Notes: generated from the sequence alone by a model not told the origin. 64,000 bases of DNA from Polytrichum commune (GCA_950295325.1 OX485805.1:14619501-14683500), one strand, 5' to 3'. Numbered from the stretch's first letter, positions 11,206-22,698 are shown. A program made the numbers and translations.

Positions 11206-12033
11206 GTGCGATCATTTCGACTGAGTGGCTCGTGTGCCATGAACTTATGTGGTGTGGCTTGTGGGAGGCTCGACATGTTCTACGAGCTCGGCTTCGGAGG
11301 TCCTTGGTATGCAATTACTCATACTGCCTATTCAAATCTGAGTAGGATGCTCTGAGATGATTGGAATCTATTTTTATATTATACTGGCTTGGGAATGGCA
11401 CTCTAATCGTGGATTGGGTACCTGATCCCATCGTGGGTCAGAATCCCCAATTGAAACTGCAAAGTGTTGTGGAGTATGTTGAAGCTGTCTTTTGCAGCTG
11501 ACTTTGTGATGGGAATTGTGACCTTCATTTGGAGAGGATGGGATGCGCGCATCTAGGTTTTGAACATGTCTGAACATTTCTGGGGATGTGTTTCACAACA
11601 GGGATGTTGCCGGAGGAGCTATAATTCTACAAGAGGCAGGTGGCCTCGTCTTTGATCCGTAAGTAACACCTTTTTTTTGTCGTCATTTAAAGGTACTGCT
11701 CTTATGAGTGCGCAATCTGTAAATTGGCAGTGGAGACTAGAGTACCTATCTACTGTAGAGTGCTTCCTGCATTGGCTTCCCATGAACAAACACTTCAGAA
11801 TGAGTACTCTGCGACATGCCCGTGTCACATTGGTGGAAACCACTCAATCCTATGTGGAATTTATTGTTCAGACTTTAGAAGCACCTTACGAATAACCATT
11901 TTGTGCTGTCAATTTGACTAAAAGATGAAGTTTGGAACAGGATTCTAAGTCTGTGTGTCCTAACAAATGCAGATCTGGGGATGAGTTTGATATCATGTCA
12001 CATAGGGTGGCAGCATACCCACTTTGCGTGTGA
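11206..12033 (+). pseudogene. 3' part of an inositol monophosphatase (VTC4-type) gene, truncated
   Basis: Three exons with GT-AG borders join in phase. They are 11206-11306 ([27 protein letters not shown]), 11602-11658 (DVAGGAIILQEAGGLVFDP) and 11973-12033 (SGDEFDIMSHRVAAYPLCV, stop). The W of the GGPWDVAGG junction is split across the first intron. WDVAGG...EAGG is the second inositol monophosphatase signature, with the metal-binding Asp in place. In plants this family includes VTC4, which removes phosphate from inositol and L-galactose 1-phosphates. The last exon stops where the family normally continues (VAA-x-NPHLK type), and I find no upstream exons with the first signature in the preceding kilobases. 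It is therefore a gene fragment, about a third of the usual ~270 residues. Confidence 0.75.
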
Positions 12034-12543
12034 AAGGGGGTATGAATGGGCTGTGCAGCAGCAAGTGAAATATCATGATTCATCTCAATTTATTAAAAAG
12101 ATAATATCTACAGTTCATTACATCAATAAGTAATCAAAGCCGCTGCGTACTTGTGGATTTGATGTTTCACCCATATTTTATGTGTTCCAAACTCTGTACC
12201 AAACCCTGTACCAGATGAGTAGTCATTAGTTTAGATCAATGCTCCGCCGACCATGTGGAAGACCATGATGGTCGAAGTGGTCCAGATACGCATGATGTCC
12301 CTAAACCCAATCCGATTCGGCCATAATGGTAATCCACATGGAGGCGTACTTCGATCCCGTGGTGGCCATGGCTTATAGCTCCACAAATTGGGATCACGAG
12401 CACTCTCACTTTGATCACCAATCGCCTATACTGTACTCTGTGGCTAACGTATAGTGCAGGTGATTTGGTCAAACTTGGCCGCGGTCGCGCTTCACCGGCA
12501 ACACTCCTGTTTTAGTACCAGCAAGCACGACAGAAACCTACAA
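12034..12543. other. Spacer between the phosphatase fragment and the B3 gene
   Basis: No coding pattern recognised. An AT-rich first half gives way to a more GC-rich segment before the ATG at 12544, which may hold the promoter of the B3 gene. No clear TATA element can be assigned. Confidence 0.35.
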
Positions 12544-14470
12544 ATGGCGGATCCATGGTTGGCGTTGGAGGTGTTGCGCGAGCTAGACGAAGCGAATGCT
12601 CGCTACTTCGCGCTCACACTGCACTCTCCTCGTTCACGGTACTACCTGGTAAGTTTAGGGTGTCCTTCTAATTGGCAACGCGAAGCACCCAACCTTGTGC
12701 TCCCAAACCGTGACGTGAATGAGGGTATTGGGTAATTTCATGGGTGCATTCTGACGGCGTGTATGGGGTTGGCATGTTGCAGGAGATTCCTGCCACATTC
12801 ACCGCCGAGACGGGTTGGCCGAGCGAAGAGGAGTGCACCCTGGTCACCTCGATCAGCACACTGAAGGAGTGGCCCCTTCAAATCCGGCGACTCGACGATG
12901 TGCTACCAAGGGTATCAGCAGTGAGCGTCAGTGGCGGGTGGGCGAAGTTTCTCGCGGACCATAACCTTGGCGAAGGCGCGTTCTTGACATTCGAGGTCGT
13001 GGACGAACGGCGTCTTGTGGTCGCCCCTCCACAATCGCAGCACCCCCGAAGACTTACACGTGCCACAGCAGCTCCACAGCGACATTGACCTAGTGCGCGA
13101 CCTCCTTGAACGCGAGCCTCCCGAGGCAGGGGACAGTCAGCACACACAGTCGCCACTGCTCTCCGAAGCCCATGGCGACGAACGCCCCCACTTTCGCAAA
13201 ACACTCCGGAAGACGCACACTTTGAAGAACGACTCCAGCAGAATTGTAAGTGCGACCCCCCATTGATGGCATTGTGGTCACTCATTTGTGAACATTTAGG
13301 GTATTTGTTCCACTCTAGAAGCGTTGCGCATGTAATAGTAATTGAGCCGATATACTGTTTTGGAGAGGGTTTCGGCATTGTGCAGTTATGCAGGTCAGTT
13401 CATTACCTATATGTTATTTCAATTGTTGCAGGGATCTGGTTATGTCAGATGAGCAAATTGAAGTTCAGGGGAGGAAGGGTTATACCGAAGTTGTCTGACA
13501 AATTGGGCATTGTGGACTTGTGTGCATTGTGTTTGTCGCCACTTTGCCTTTGGAATTGGTGTCTGATTGTTCTACCTTTTTTGTGGAGGTTCTGTCTTTG
13601 GTTGTGCAATTATCCACCATTCTGTATCTACATTTATGTACTTCTGGGTCTTGGGGTGGGAAATGACACTAGGTGAATTTCTCCACCATTTGTAGACCCC
13701 AATTGGGTGCTCCATGTACATTCTCATTCAACCCCCAACTGCAAGTTCAATTGTTGAAGGAGTCTGGCTATGATGGATGGGGCATTTGGTTATGCAGGAT
13801 CCGCCTGAGAGTTGCAAGTAAGGAGTGCAATGAGTTGGATGAGAGAATGTGGGTAGTTTGAACCACTTTGAGAAGTATCTGGTCCCCCGAAGTGGGCTTT
13901 GCTAAATGTCTCTAGATTGCTGTTGTGAATTCGATTGTAGGTTGTGCCCATACCTGACACCACGTCTTCATCTATACAATTATTCTACTTGGGGTGGGGG
14001 ATGTACGAAGTTGATTGTCTGCTTTGCGGTGATATGAAGAGATGTGGATCTAGCAAGTGCTTCCAACTGCTGTAGGAGATGCAGAAGTGCCAATTGAACT
14101 CTAGACACTAACTACCATTGTCCAGTCCTGATATCCGTGGGGACTCACTACCTGGGAGTGAGATATATCATCAAGTCTAGCCATTGAGTTGTTTGTTGTT
14201 GGGCGAGGGTGCTTGGGGTGTGTGCAGGATGTCCCAACGGCATATTGGCGCACTCTCGGAGTGGAGGGGTTCGACGGCGTCTAGTACACCCTACACGGCC
14301 CATTGTTGCCATGGACTGTGAAGACAGCTATGCATACATACGGCAAGCAGACGTTCTGCTCTTTCACGAAGGGTTGGGCAGGCTTCTGTACCGGCAACGA
14401 ACTGAAGCTCGGCGACACGGTGGTTTTCACGAAGGTTGGTCCCGTCGAATTCCAGGTGAAGAAGGTGTGA
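12544..14470 (+). pseudogene. Two-B3-domain DNA-binding protein gene, disrupted
   Basis: Exon 1 (12544-12648) starts MADPWLALEVLREL and reads RYFALTLHSPRSRYYL. It splices (GTAAGT...GCAG) in phase to exon 2 at 12783, which begins EIPATFTAETGWPSEEECTL and contains SGGWAKFLADHNLGEGAFLTF (split here between the W strand and the L-x-E-G turn). This is the strand, GW-x-x-F and N-L-x-x-G-D pattern of a B3 domain (REM-like group). The coding reading then shifts by one frame near 13020-13050, and the other frame gives a charged linker to a GTAAGT donor at 13247. The last exon (14228-14470) holds a second B3 domain with TLHGPLLPWTVK and KGWAGFCTGNELKLGDTVVF, but a TAG lies in frame at 14282-14284. Two disruptions suggest a pseudogene, though a sequencing error or unseen exon is possible. 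B3 proteins bind DNA in the nucleus. Confidence 0.7.
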
Positions 14471-15459
14471 ACGGTGGAGGCTGTTGGGTGGAGGACGTTG
14501 AAGCTGAATAGCTGGCTCCCCTGTCTGGTCGTCAAGGATTGGGTTATCCGTAGAGGCGCGGCGTGCGGGATAGGTTCAATGTAGTAGTAAAGCGACGCTG
14601 CGAGGTGTACAACTTGCTAACACAGTCAAGACACGGTCGGTGTACATAGTTTTAGTCTTCTAGACTGTTGCTGCGAGACATAGTTCCGGCGAACACAGTA
14701 GTGACGTGTTTTGTACATAGGACTCAGGGGGGAGGGTTTTGTTTAGGGATCAAGCTGGGATTTTGAGCGCTCCGATCCCGGAAGCACATGTTGGATTTAC
14801 TGTCTGTGGGCGGTGATGCCACGAACATTTGGACATGTAACCTCCTTTGCGTTGTCTATATGAACAATAATTTCTTGCACATCTAAAATGTAATGTGGCA
14901 ACCTGAGTGCATTGTTCCTGCACAGTCATCGAGCAGCGGAACACACCGCCCGCAATCCATGGTCCTGGAAATTGGTTGGGATGCCCCTGTAGTGGGACAG
15001 GGACGTACCTTACGGCGGTTTCAGAAGCCGCTCACCATTCGTCCATGTGGCACACAGTCGTTGCCCATAGGGTCACCTCACACAGCGGTTGGAGTAGGAA
15101 ACAGGCCGCACCGGTTACCAAACTCACCGGGGGACCCCTGTCTGGCGTCACATCGTCCACCCAGTACGAGACCACGTACACCGTCCAGCGTACCTCCACC
15201 CCCCCAACCCACACCGTATACGCCAACTACGGATACGTATTCAGTTTTCTCAACCCACCGGACCCCCTCGCACTTAGAAATGTAATAATAATACTCTGCA
15301 TAACCATTACAAGAAATAACTTCACAGCTATCATCCACACTTCTAAACCCACCCGCACAAAAAAGTTGCACAGTAGTCGCGGTAAAGTAGGGCTATATAT
15401 CAGCCACCAAATGCACCTCTGCACCAAAATACTGAGGTTCTACGCGCACCAACCATCAC
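14471..15459. other. Spacer before the retrotransposon remnant
   Basis: Moderately GC-rich sequence with a TAG-rich 3' region of the B3 gene at first, then a C-rich stretch (about 15110-15260) with overlapping short frames on both strands. No family recognised. No 5' LTR of the following element is visible here. Confidence 0.4.
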
Positions 15460-15897
15460 GTGCAACCTCTTTTAAGGGTTAATCTAGTACACGTAGATGG
15501 GACTCAAGAGGAGGACGCCATCTTGGAGGCTTCTAAGTTAGAGGAACCTTTATATTTTAAGACTACATCCACGGGTATAGTGGTTGGTCACGACGTCAAG
15601 GATTATCCCGATGTGCCGGCGGATTGGTATAGAAACAAGGATGAGCAAACCCACGTGGCGGAGAAAGATTGGCAGTATGTGGATGTGAAATTGAAGAATG
15701 GCAAGGTCCGCCAAATGAAGATGGGGTCAAAATTGGAGGAAAATGAGGTTAAGGAGTATAGCAATTTGGTAGATGAATTTAGCGACACCTTTGCTTGGTC
15801 ATACAATGAACTTAAGGGGATTCCTAGAGAGATGGTGGAACATCGTATTCCTTTGATTCCGGGAGCAAAACCGATTAGACAAAAAAAAAAAGGATGA
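15460..15897 (+). pseudogene. Ty3/gypsy pol: segment between protease and reverse transcriptase
   Basis: The frame includes EYSNLVDEFSDTFAWSYNEL and KGIPREMVEHRIPLIPGAKP, the conserved lead-in found just before the reverse transcriptase of plant Ty3/gypsy elements (D-x-FAW-s-y-d-l...H-x-l). It ends in a run of eleven A, where the frame slips before continuing as the reverse transcriptase. The upstream protease is missing. Confidence 0.8.
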
Positions 15898-16712
15898 ACC
15901 CAAAATTACAATTGGTGGTTAAAGCGGAATTGGAGAGATTGTTGAACGCCGGATTTATTAAACCGGTAGAGATTACGGATTGGGTGTTTCCAATGGTGTT
16001 GGTGAAGAAGAAGAACGGAAAACTAAGGGTGTACGTCGATTATAAGAAATTGAACGCTTGCATACATAAAGACTATTTTCCCTTACCATTTATCACGTTG
16101 CTACTTGAAGAGGTGGGAGGTCACGCGCGATATACTTTCATGGATGGGTATGCGGGATACAATCAAATTTCAATCGTCCTACAAGATATCCATAAAACGG
16201 CTTTCACTACACTTTGGGGGACTTTTGTGTGGGTCGTTATGCCATTTGGGCTATGTAACGCCCCTGCTACTTTCCAAAGATTGGTTATGTACATTTTCAA
16301 CGACTTGTTGTTCAAATCCATGACCGTGTTTGTAAATGATTTTAGCATTCAAAGTAATGTGAGTGATCATTTGCAATGCGTTAGGAAGGCGTTGGTGAGG
16401 TGTAGAAAGATGAGGTTAGCTTTGAATCCCAATAAGACATTCTTAGGAGTCAATATGGGAGTCTTGCTAGGCTACGTGGTTAGTGAAAAAAGAAGGGAAC
16501 CGGATCCAGAAAAGGTCGTGGCCATAAGCAAGTTAGAAACTCCAACCAATTCCAAAGGGATCTCTAAATTGTTAGGACACGTTGGGTGGTACCGGGAACT
16601 CATTCCGAATTTCTCAAAGATAGCGGTCCCTATCATACAATTGCTCAAGAAGGATGTCAAGTTTGAATGGACGCATGCCAAAGGGCTTTCGAACAATTGC
16701 GGGATAAATTGA
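15894..16712 (+). pseudogene. Ty3/gypsy reverse transcriptase, active site altered
   Basis: Reverse transcriptase boxes are visible in order: VKKKNGKLRVYVDYKKLNAC, then YTFMDGYAGYNQI, WVVMPFGLCNAPATFQRLV, FVNDFSIQ and LLGYVVSEK, followed by the connection region LGHVGWYRELIPNFSKIA. The first catalytic Asp (in FMDGYAGY) is present, but the second motif has Asn for the first Asp of the usual DD pair. The frame closes at 16712 because of a shift near 16680, and the RNase H region continues in another frame. Without the Asp the enzyme should be inactive (family knowledge). Confidence 0.85.
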
Positions 16713-17917
16713 GCACCTATCCCATTTTGAGGCCACCCGATTGGAGTAAACCCTTCCATGTTTTTTGCGACGCTAGCAACGTAGCGGTGGGTAGTGCGCT
16801 TTCTCAATCCACGTGAGAGAAAGAAAAAGATCAATTTATTGCTTATGCTAGCAAGCAATTGACACCGGCCGAACGGAATTATTCGACCACCGAGAGGGAG
16901 TGCCTAGCAATTGTGTTCTCGGTAAAAAAATTTCGACACTACCTCTTGTGTAACCCGGTAGTCTTCTTTGTGGATCACATGGCCATTAAATATTTGGTAA
17001 ACAAGGCGACACTAAGTGGTAGATTAACAAGGTGGGTTTTGCTATTAGAAGAATTCGACTACACGGTGGAATATAAACCGGGCCGCATGCATTTGCAAGC
17101 CGATCATTTGTCTAGATTGTCGGAAAAGATGGGAGAAAATCCGGTGGACGATAGGCTCATGGATGATGATCTCTTTGTGGTTACTTCAAAACTGGATTGG
17201 TACGCGGGTATCGTGGAGTTCTTGACAACCCAAACATTACCGGAGGAGTGGTCCAAGGAAGAAAGAAGGAAGGTTAGGGTTAATAGTAGACATTTCAGGG
17301 TGTTGGGACATATATTGTTTAGGAGGGGAACCGACGGCCTACTTAGGAGGTGTGTGTCCGCAACAGAGGTGCCTTCCATTTTATTGGCATGCCACGATAG
17401 TGCATGCGGCGGACATTTTTCAGGTCAACTTATTGGTCAAAAAATACTTAGAGCCGGATACTTTTGGCCTACCTTATTTCAGGATTTACACGATTATGTA
17501 AAAAAATGTGATGCTTGCCAAAGGTACGCCAGAATTGATCTTAGAATGGAAATGCCACTACATGTCTCTTTGCCATTAGTTCCTTTTGAAAAATGGGGAA
17601 TAGATTATGTGGGACCGGTTCATCCTCATTCCTCAAAGGGAATGGTTTACATCGTAGTAGCCACGGAATATTTAACAAAGTGGGCAGAGGCCAAAGCAGT
17701 CAAAACGGATACGGCCGCTCATGCGGCTACTTTCATGTATGAAAACATTATCACTAGGTTTGGATGTTCTAAAATCCTAGTCAGTGATAGAGGCACACAC
17801 TTTCTGAATGATCTCATTAGTGAGATGACTAGTAGGTTTCAAATAGACCATAGAAAACTACACCTTACCATCTGCAGACCAATGGTCAAACGGAGCGTGT
17901 CAACGGGATTTTGGTAA
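16680..17917 (+). pseudogene. Ty3/gypsy RNase H, zinc finger and first half of integrase
   Basis: RNase H starts in a different frame from the reverse transcriptase (ILRPPDWSKPFHVFCDASNV), meets a TGA near 16815, then continues as AERNYSTTERECLAIVFSVK and HLQADHLSRL. The integrase finger has H-x-S-x-x-GGHF (about 17391-17420) and CDACQRYA for the two cysteines. The core shows WGIDYVGPV with the first catalytic Asp and LVSDRGTHF with the second. The frame ends at 17917, after a slip that moves the third catalytic residue into the next frame. Confidence 0.85.
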
Positions 17918-18444
17918 GCATTCTACGCAAGACAGTTATAGACCCAAAGCAAGATTGGGACGTCAAATTGACAACGGCACTATGGGCATACCGGACAACC
18001 TACAAGGTGACCACCCATGCTACACCATTTTCATTAGTGTATGGTTTGGAAGCCACACTTCCGATCGAATATGAGGTAGAATCACTTAGGGTGGCCATAG
18101 GTTCGAGACTTACCAACAAACAATCCTTGAAGAATAGGCTCACCGACTTAGAAGAGCTTGACGAGCGAAGACGGACGGCCGCTCAACACATCGAGGCTAT
18201 TCAACGTCGAAGAAAAATCATCTTCGACAAACGACATAAGAAACGGGCACTTCAACCGGGAATGATGGTAATGATACAAGACGCAAGGAAGCTTGAGTTT
18301 CCTGCAAAATTTGATGCGGTGTGGTTGGGTCCTTACCTCATACACGCGGTTTTTTCTAACAACTCACTCCAATTGGAGACATTGAATGGTGAATTTTTTC
18401 CTACCCGTATTTCAGAAAGTAGATGTAAGGACTACAAAGCATGA
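17878..18444 (+). pseudogene. Ty3/gypsy integrase C-terminal part
   Basis: In this frame the sequence TNGQTERVNGILVSILRK carries the catalytic Glu, followed by LWAYRTTYKVTTHATPFSLV and GLEATLPIEYEV, the standard integrase C-terminal blocks. The protein ends LETLNGEFFPTRISESRCK with a natural stop at 18442-18444. No chromodomain is present. Confidence 0.85.
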
Positions 18445-18866
18445 TTCGGCACTTACCTTCGGAGCAAGAAATTTGGGATCTATCCCCCGATGGTCGTCAA
18501 TAATGTGAGCCCAAAATGGTGCCCACATGAGTTCTTAATTCTTTGAAACCATTAGAAATTATGTTTTGATGTTTTATGATTATTCATAAAAATATAAAAA
18601 TAGTAAGGCTTGAATGAAGTTATGTTTAGGCATTAGGCTTGTGTGAAGTGGATTGATTAGAAGTTTATTGGTGTGAAGAAAGTTCCTTAGTTAGGTGAGC
18701 GTAGTACATGGTGAACCAAGGTTAGTTCCTTGAGTTAAATGGTTGAATTAGGATCTATGTTGTTAGTTTAAGAACCGAAGGCTTAGAGGATAGGATGAGA
18801 GCCTACAAAGTAGGAAATGATCAAAAGGGCTTATCTTGAGCCTTGGGGGTGCTCACCTCCCACCTC

Positions 18867-18876
18867 ACTATATAAC
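18867..18876 (+). promoter_or_regulatory. TATA-like element of the LTR
   Basis: CTATATAACC followed by a pyrimidine-rich CTCTCTCCTCTCTCTTTCCC tract. This is a typical LTR promoter arrangement and lies about 365 bp into the LTR. Confidence 0.5.
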
Positions 18877-19220
18877 CCTCACTCTCTCCTCTCTCTTTCC
18901 CTCTTTCCTTCGTGCTCCTTGGCACCCCACGTGTTATAAGTGTGGGTGTGTGGGAAGCAAGAGAGGAGCACGTGTGTGTGCAAGGTTCCAAGTTGAAAAA
19001 TCAAGACTAATTAGTCTTTAAGTTAGCTTCACATTGTTGGATGTGGTCTTGGATTTAAGGTGTTGAAGAAACAAGAGCTTAATTCATCATGTTCAACTTT
19101 TAGCATTTAGATTTATAGTGTTTAAACTTAGTTAAACTTGTGATATTTAGATTTTTAACATTTAGATTGATGTGGGATTATTAGTAATTAATTTCAGTGG
19201 GTTTAGCCTAAGGCTGAGAC

Positions 19221-19690
19221 GGCCAGCTGCTACTGCCGGCTTCAACTGAACTACCCAGTTGCTGGACCTGCCGGCTTCAACTGGTGCTACCCAGCTGCTG
19301 GACTGCCGGGCTTCAACCGGACATGCCCAGCTGCTAGACTGTCGGGCTTCAACTGGTGCTACCCAGCTGCTAGACCTGCCGGCTTCAACTGGTGCTACCC
19401 AGCTGCTGGACCTGCCGGCTTCAACTGGTACTACCCAGCTGCTGGACTGTGGGGCTTCAACTTGTGCTACCCAGCTGCCGGACTGGCGGGCTTCAACTGG
19501 ACCTGCTCAGCTGCTGGACTGCCGGGCTTCAACTGGTGCTACCCAGCTGCCGGACTGCCGGGCTTCAACTGGACCTGCTGAGCTGCTGGACTGCCGGGCT
19601 TCAACTGGTGCTATCCAGCTGCCGGACTGCCGGGCTTCAACTGGACCTGCTCAGCTGCTGGACTGCCGGGCTTCAACTGAACCGTCCAGC
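19221..19690 (+). repeat. 36-bp minisatellite, about 13 copies, inside the LTR
   Basis: TTCAACTGGTGCTACCCAGC and the following CTGGACTGCCGGG recur every 35-36 bp (for example TTCAA at 19241, 19276, 19312, 19348, 19384 and 19420). Because 36 is a multiple of three, long open frames appear (12-residue repeats such as DCRASTGATQLL). I take these as a by-product of the period, not as a gene. Variants alternate (TGGTGCTACC versus TGGACCTGCT), hinting at two-unit higher-order structure near the right end. Confidence 0.9.
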
Positions 19691-20339
19691 TGTTGCTTGG
19701 GTTTGTGAGTTGGGTCAACCAACTAAGTTATGGCCGAGCTTAAGCTGGGTTTGCCAGTTAAGCTAGTTAGGTTAGGCTAGATAATAAGCTAAGTTAGTTA
19801 GGCTAGTTAGTTAGGCTAGATAGTTAGGCCACTTGTGTCAAATTAGTTGGTGTAGTGGCTACACTAAGGGGTGAACTTGGGAAGGAGTTGTGAGGGATTT
19901 GTGGAAGAAGAGGCGATGATAAGTTATATAAGTGTTTTTCAACACTTGTATTAAAGAGTTATGTGCATCATGGAATCAACAAGTTATAGCCTCAGCGAGG
20001 TGTCATGCGCTAGTGAAGAATCAACAGCCAAGACCAAAGTTGCACAAAGGAAATCCTTGAAGGCATGCGTGACAAAGGCGGTAGGGTGGACTCTTGAAAA
20101 AACCAAGGATGTACCTTGTAGTTAGTTTTTTGGTTACAAACAAAACCCAGGGGAACAATCAGGGAAGACTCAAAAGGTGATTTTTACAACATCTAGGTGT
20201 CTCAGATAAGATTGATTAGGGAAAACACAAGGTTGCAACACTTCATTTCAAGTAAGGTATGACAATTGGTTTATGAACAGGGATAAAAACATAAAAAAAA
20301 ACACTCCAGGTTAGTACATGCAAATGTGACAGTCTCTCA

Positions 20340-22160
20340 CCTCACTCTAAGTTCCCAGGCAATAGTCTGGCAGTGAGTTCATTTTACTTGGACCAAGTGC
20401 GGTGCACAATCATAGGGCTCGCCATCGTCCATAGTCATTTGCAGAAGTAACCCATTTTAGTCTTGCTAATCAAAGTCCAGGGCCCTTTGATATTGTCCAT
20501 AGGCTGGTATTTAATTAATCATTTTAATGAAACTTGAAATAGTCGGTACTGTCATCCCCTCGGGATTGTCGAAATTCTTTACTTAATCTTATCATTTAAA
20601 TTAGGTTGTCTGGCAATAGTCCTTACCTGGGCCCAGTCAAATCAACAGGAGCATCCTCGGATTGCGACAATATGCCAAACCACATATTCATGTATAGTAA
20701 CCTTTCATATTATCCAAATCATAATATTATCACAATTGCGCTTTAAGAATTCAATTTAATCAAGTTATCATTCAATCAATATTATTCATAATTTTACTTC
20801 ATTAACCCATCATGAGATTAGAGCTTAGTACCTTCATTTATCTCCTTTCAAGACTAAATTCAGTTCATCTTAGACTCCGATTAATTTCACTTTGCCTCTT
20901 CATAATATAAGTAAATATCAAGCTTACTTGCCAGGCTGCCAATGGTCAGGTCTATTCGGCTTCGAAAGTCTATAGCCTCCACCCGTCGTTCGGTTGCTGT
21001 CCACCAGTGACAGTGAAGCGGATTCCCCCTGTAATATCACTCGGCTATGGCCTGGACTCGGAGGATTACCTGCTACCAGCTCTGCAACTAAAATCACAAT
21101 CTTGCTTCCTCACAGTCAATTGCCTCATAATTACAGAAATTAAACATAGCTTCATATCAACAAGATAAATCAGACAATGGCCTAGATACATATTAATTCC
21201 ATTTCGAGATCAATGTTATTGAACACAGATTATGGCCTTTTTGCTTATGCATAATAATCAGACAATTGCATCAGGCCCTTCCATTTCCAGTAATCCAGAT
21301 ATTCGTGTACGGATAATCAATTCTCACAAAATTCATGGTGAGAATTCTTGATTTAATCACATGCTGGCTACATCGTATTCACGTAAACACTCGGCTTTGC
21401 AAATGTCAATTTAATCAGCCTATGGCCCTCAATCTCAATCTGTATTCTCTCGATGCTTCCTCATCACTCATCATTCAGACAATCTTCTCCATTTTCAATT
21501 CATCAATCAATTTTATTCATTCTTCATACATAAGTTAGTTTATGATATTATCAGATTTTCCCAAAAAACAACCATGTGAGAATCTTTGGACTCAGTTCGA
21601 TAAGTGCAAGAGACAAAAACAGCAATTGTACAATTACATTCATACATGCACACACACACAGTCCCTTGGCTGCATTTACATTTTGTTTCACAAACAAATC
21701 TCCCTCAGATTATATCAGTTCATAGCCTCTGATTCAATAACACACTCACGACAATTCAATATTCAATAGGATGCAAAATTAATATATTCAGTTCTTGGCC
21801 ACTGTCTACAATACTGCTACACAGACAATGGCCCAAACAAATACAGTTCACAATCCAGTTATACACCCTGGATTGGAAATTACAGTCGAAATAACAATCA
21901 GATTATAGCCTGAAAATCACCGAGGAATCACTCCTCGGGAATCTGTAACTCTCTTACAGATATACCACACTAAAAAAATTGACTTCTATCCACTCCCAGC
22001 CACACACTCACCTCTCTCTCCAAAGCTGTATCACCTAAAAGAAGTCTCCTCTTCTCTGGAAGACAATGGCCTAAGTACTCTCCTGGCACCTCTTAGATTC
22101 CGGCCATAGCCTTTACAGTTACTTTCTTAACTTCCAGTCCATAGCCCCTTTCCCACTTAA
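20340..22160 (+). other. Gene-free region with a recurring ATRGYC word
   Basis: No gene is visible. The six-base pattern ATRGYC (mostly ATGGCC, ATAGCC and ATAGTC, often preceded by CA or TT) appears about 16 times on this strand in 1.8 kb, spread over the whole stretch, for example near 20363, 20435, 20542, 20612, 20943, 20971, 21047, 21178, 21231, 21422, 21724, 21830, 21905, 22067, 22107 and 22142. Fewer than two would be expected by chance. The flanking words do not form a regular tandem repeat. Confidence 0.5.
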
Positions 22161-22439
22161 TCATTTACAATTCTGAAGTTCAAAAAGGGCACTATTTACA
22201 CTGAAATATTGTTTCCTCATAAAAAATTCAAAAATTAACACCACATACCTATGCAAGAGAGTCACACCAATAAAATGTCATGACTTGAATTGAGTTGGAA
22301 GTTCATCAAGGTAGAACGCACATCCCATGTTACTACAAGTTTTTATGTTAGACATGTGATCTCCAAACCCATCACCCGGACTAGGACACTTAAGGGTGGT
22401 AGGTTTGGCCTCGCATGTTTTATTTGGTTTTATTATGAA

Positions 22440-22606
22440 TTACTTGAGATTATAAGGTAGAGGGCCCAATGTCCGCCAATGGTGGTGCCAACTGCCGAGT
22501 GTTGAGTGTTGAGTGTTGGAATCATGGTTTTATTCACATAAATCATGTTTTTTTGCATTAGAACCAAAAACCCAATGCAAGTTGGGTTTTTTCCACCCTT
22601 GCAAGG
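22440..22606 (+). repeat. Dispersed repeat, copy A (pairs with 37262-37435)
   Basis: It shares TTGAGATTATA, GTCCAATGTCC-type and CCAATGGTGGTGCC words, a triplicated GAGTGTT, ATGGTTTTATT and TTGGGT...TTGCACCCTTGC-type words with the copy at 37.3 kb, in the same order and orientation, with many substitutions and small indels. It ends about 90 bp before the left end of the 13-kb inverted-repeat element. Confidence 0.75.
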
Positions 22607-22698
22607 CCCACTTGGCTAATAAGTTACACAGACGCTCACACCTTTGGGTTGGGCCCCCACCACTATTACTAATGTAATGGGGTTGAGTGAAAATCTAA

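Larger units (their letters stand above)
15460..18444 (+). mobile_element. Ty3/gypsy retrotransposon pol region, 5'-truncated and decayed
   Basis: Pol domains run in the Ty3/gypsy order: linker before RT, reverse transcriptase, RNase H, H2C2 zinc finger, integrase core and C-terminal domain. No gag, protease or primer-binding site precedes them, and sequence identity to the element begins abruptly near 15475. The reading frame changes at an A-run near 15880-15893, near 16680 and between 17860 and 17880. There is a TGA near 16815-16817. The reverse transcriptase box reads FVNDFS where the family has FVDDFS, so a catalytic Asp is lost. There is no chromodomain after the integrase, and the protein ends FFPTRISESRCKDYKA. 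It is non-mobile as it stands. An LTR-like sequence follows at 18502. Confidence 0.9.
18502..20100 (+). repeat. Probable 3' LTR of the Ty3/gypsy element (right end uncertain)
   Basis: The sequence TGTGAGCCCAAAATGGTGCC starts 57 bp after the integrase stop. The same opening (TGTGAGCCCAAAATG) begins the solo LTR at 49465, whose end is the inverse GGGCTCACA, so 18502 is a good LTR start. A TATA-like CTATATAACC at about 18867-18876 followed by a CT-rich tract fits an LTR promoter. I cannot find a GGGCTCACA end downstream. The right border is a guess, and the LTR may be truncated or have a diverged end. Confidence 0.6.

Noticed and set aside
19259-19766. Two overlapping open frames of 124-149 codons with a 12-residue repeat
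   Set aside because: They result from a 36-bp minisatellite whose period is a multiple of three. No start context or domain supports a protein.
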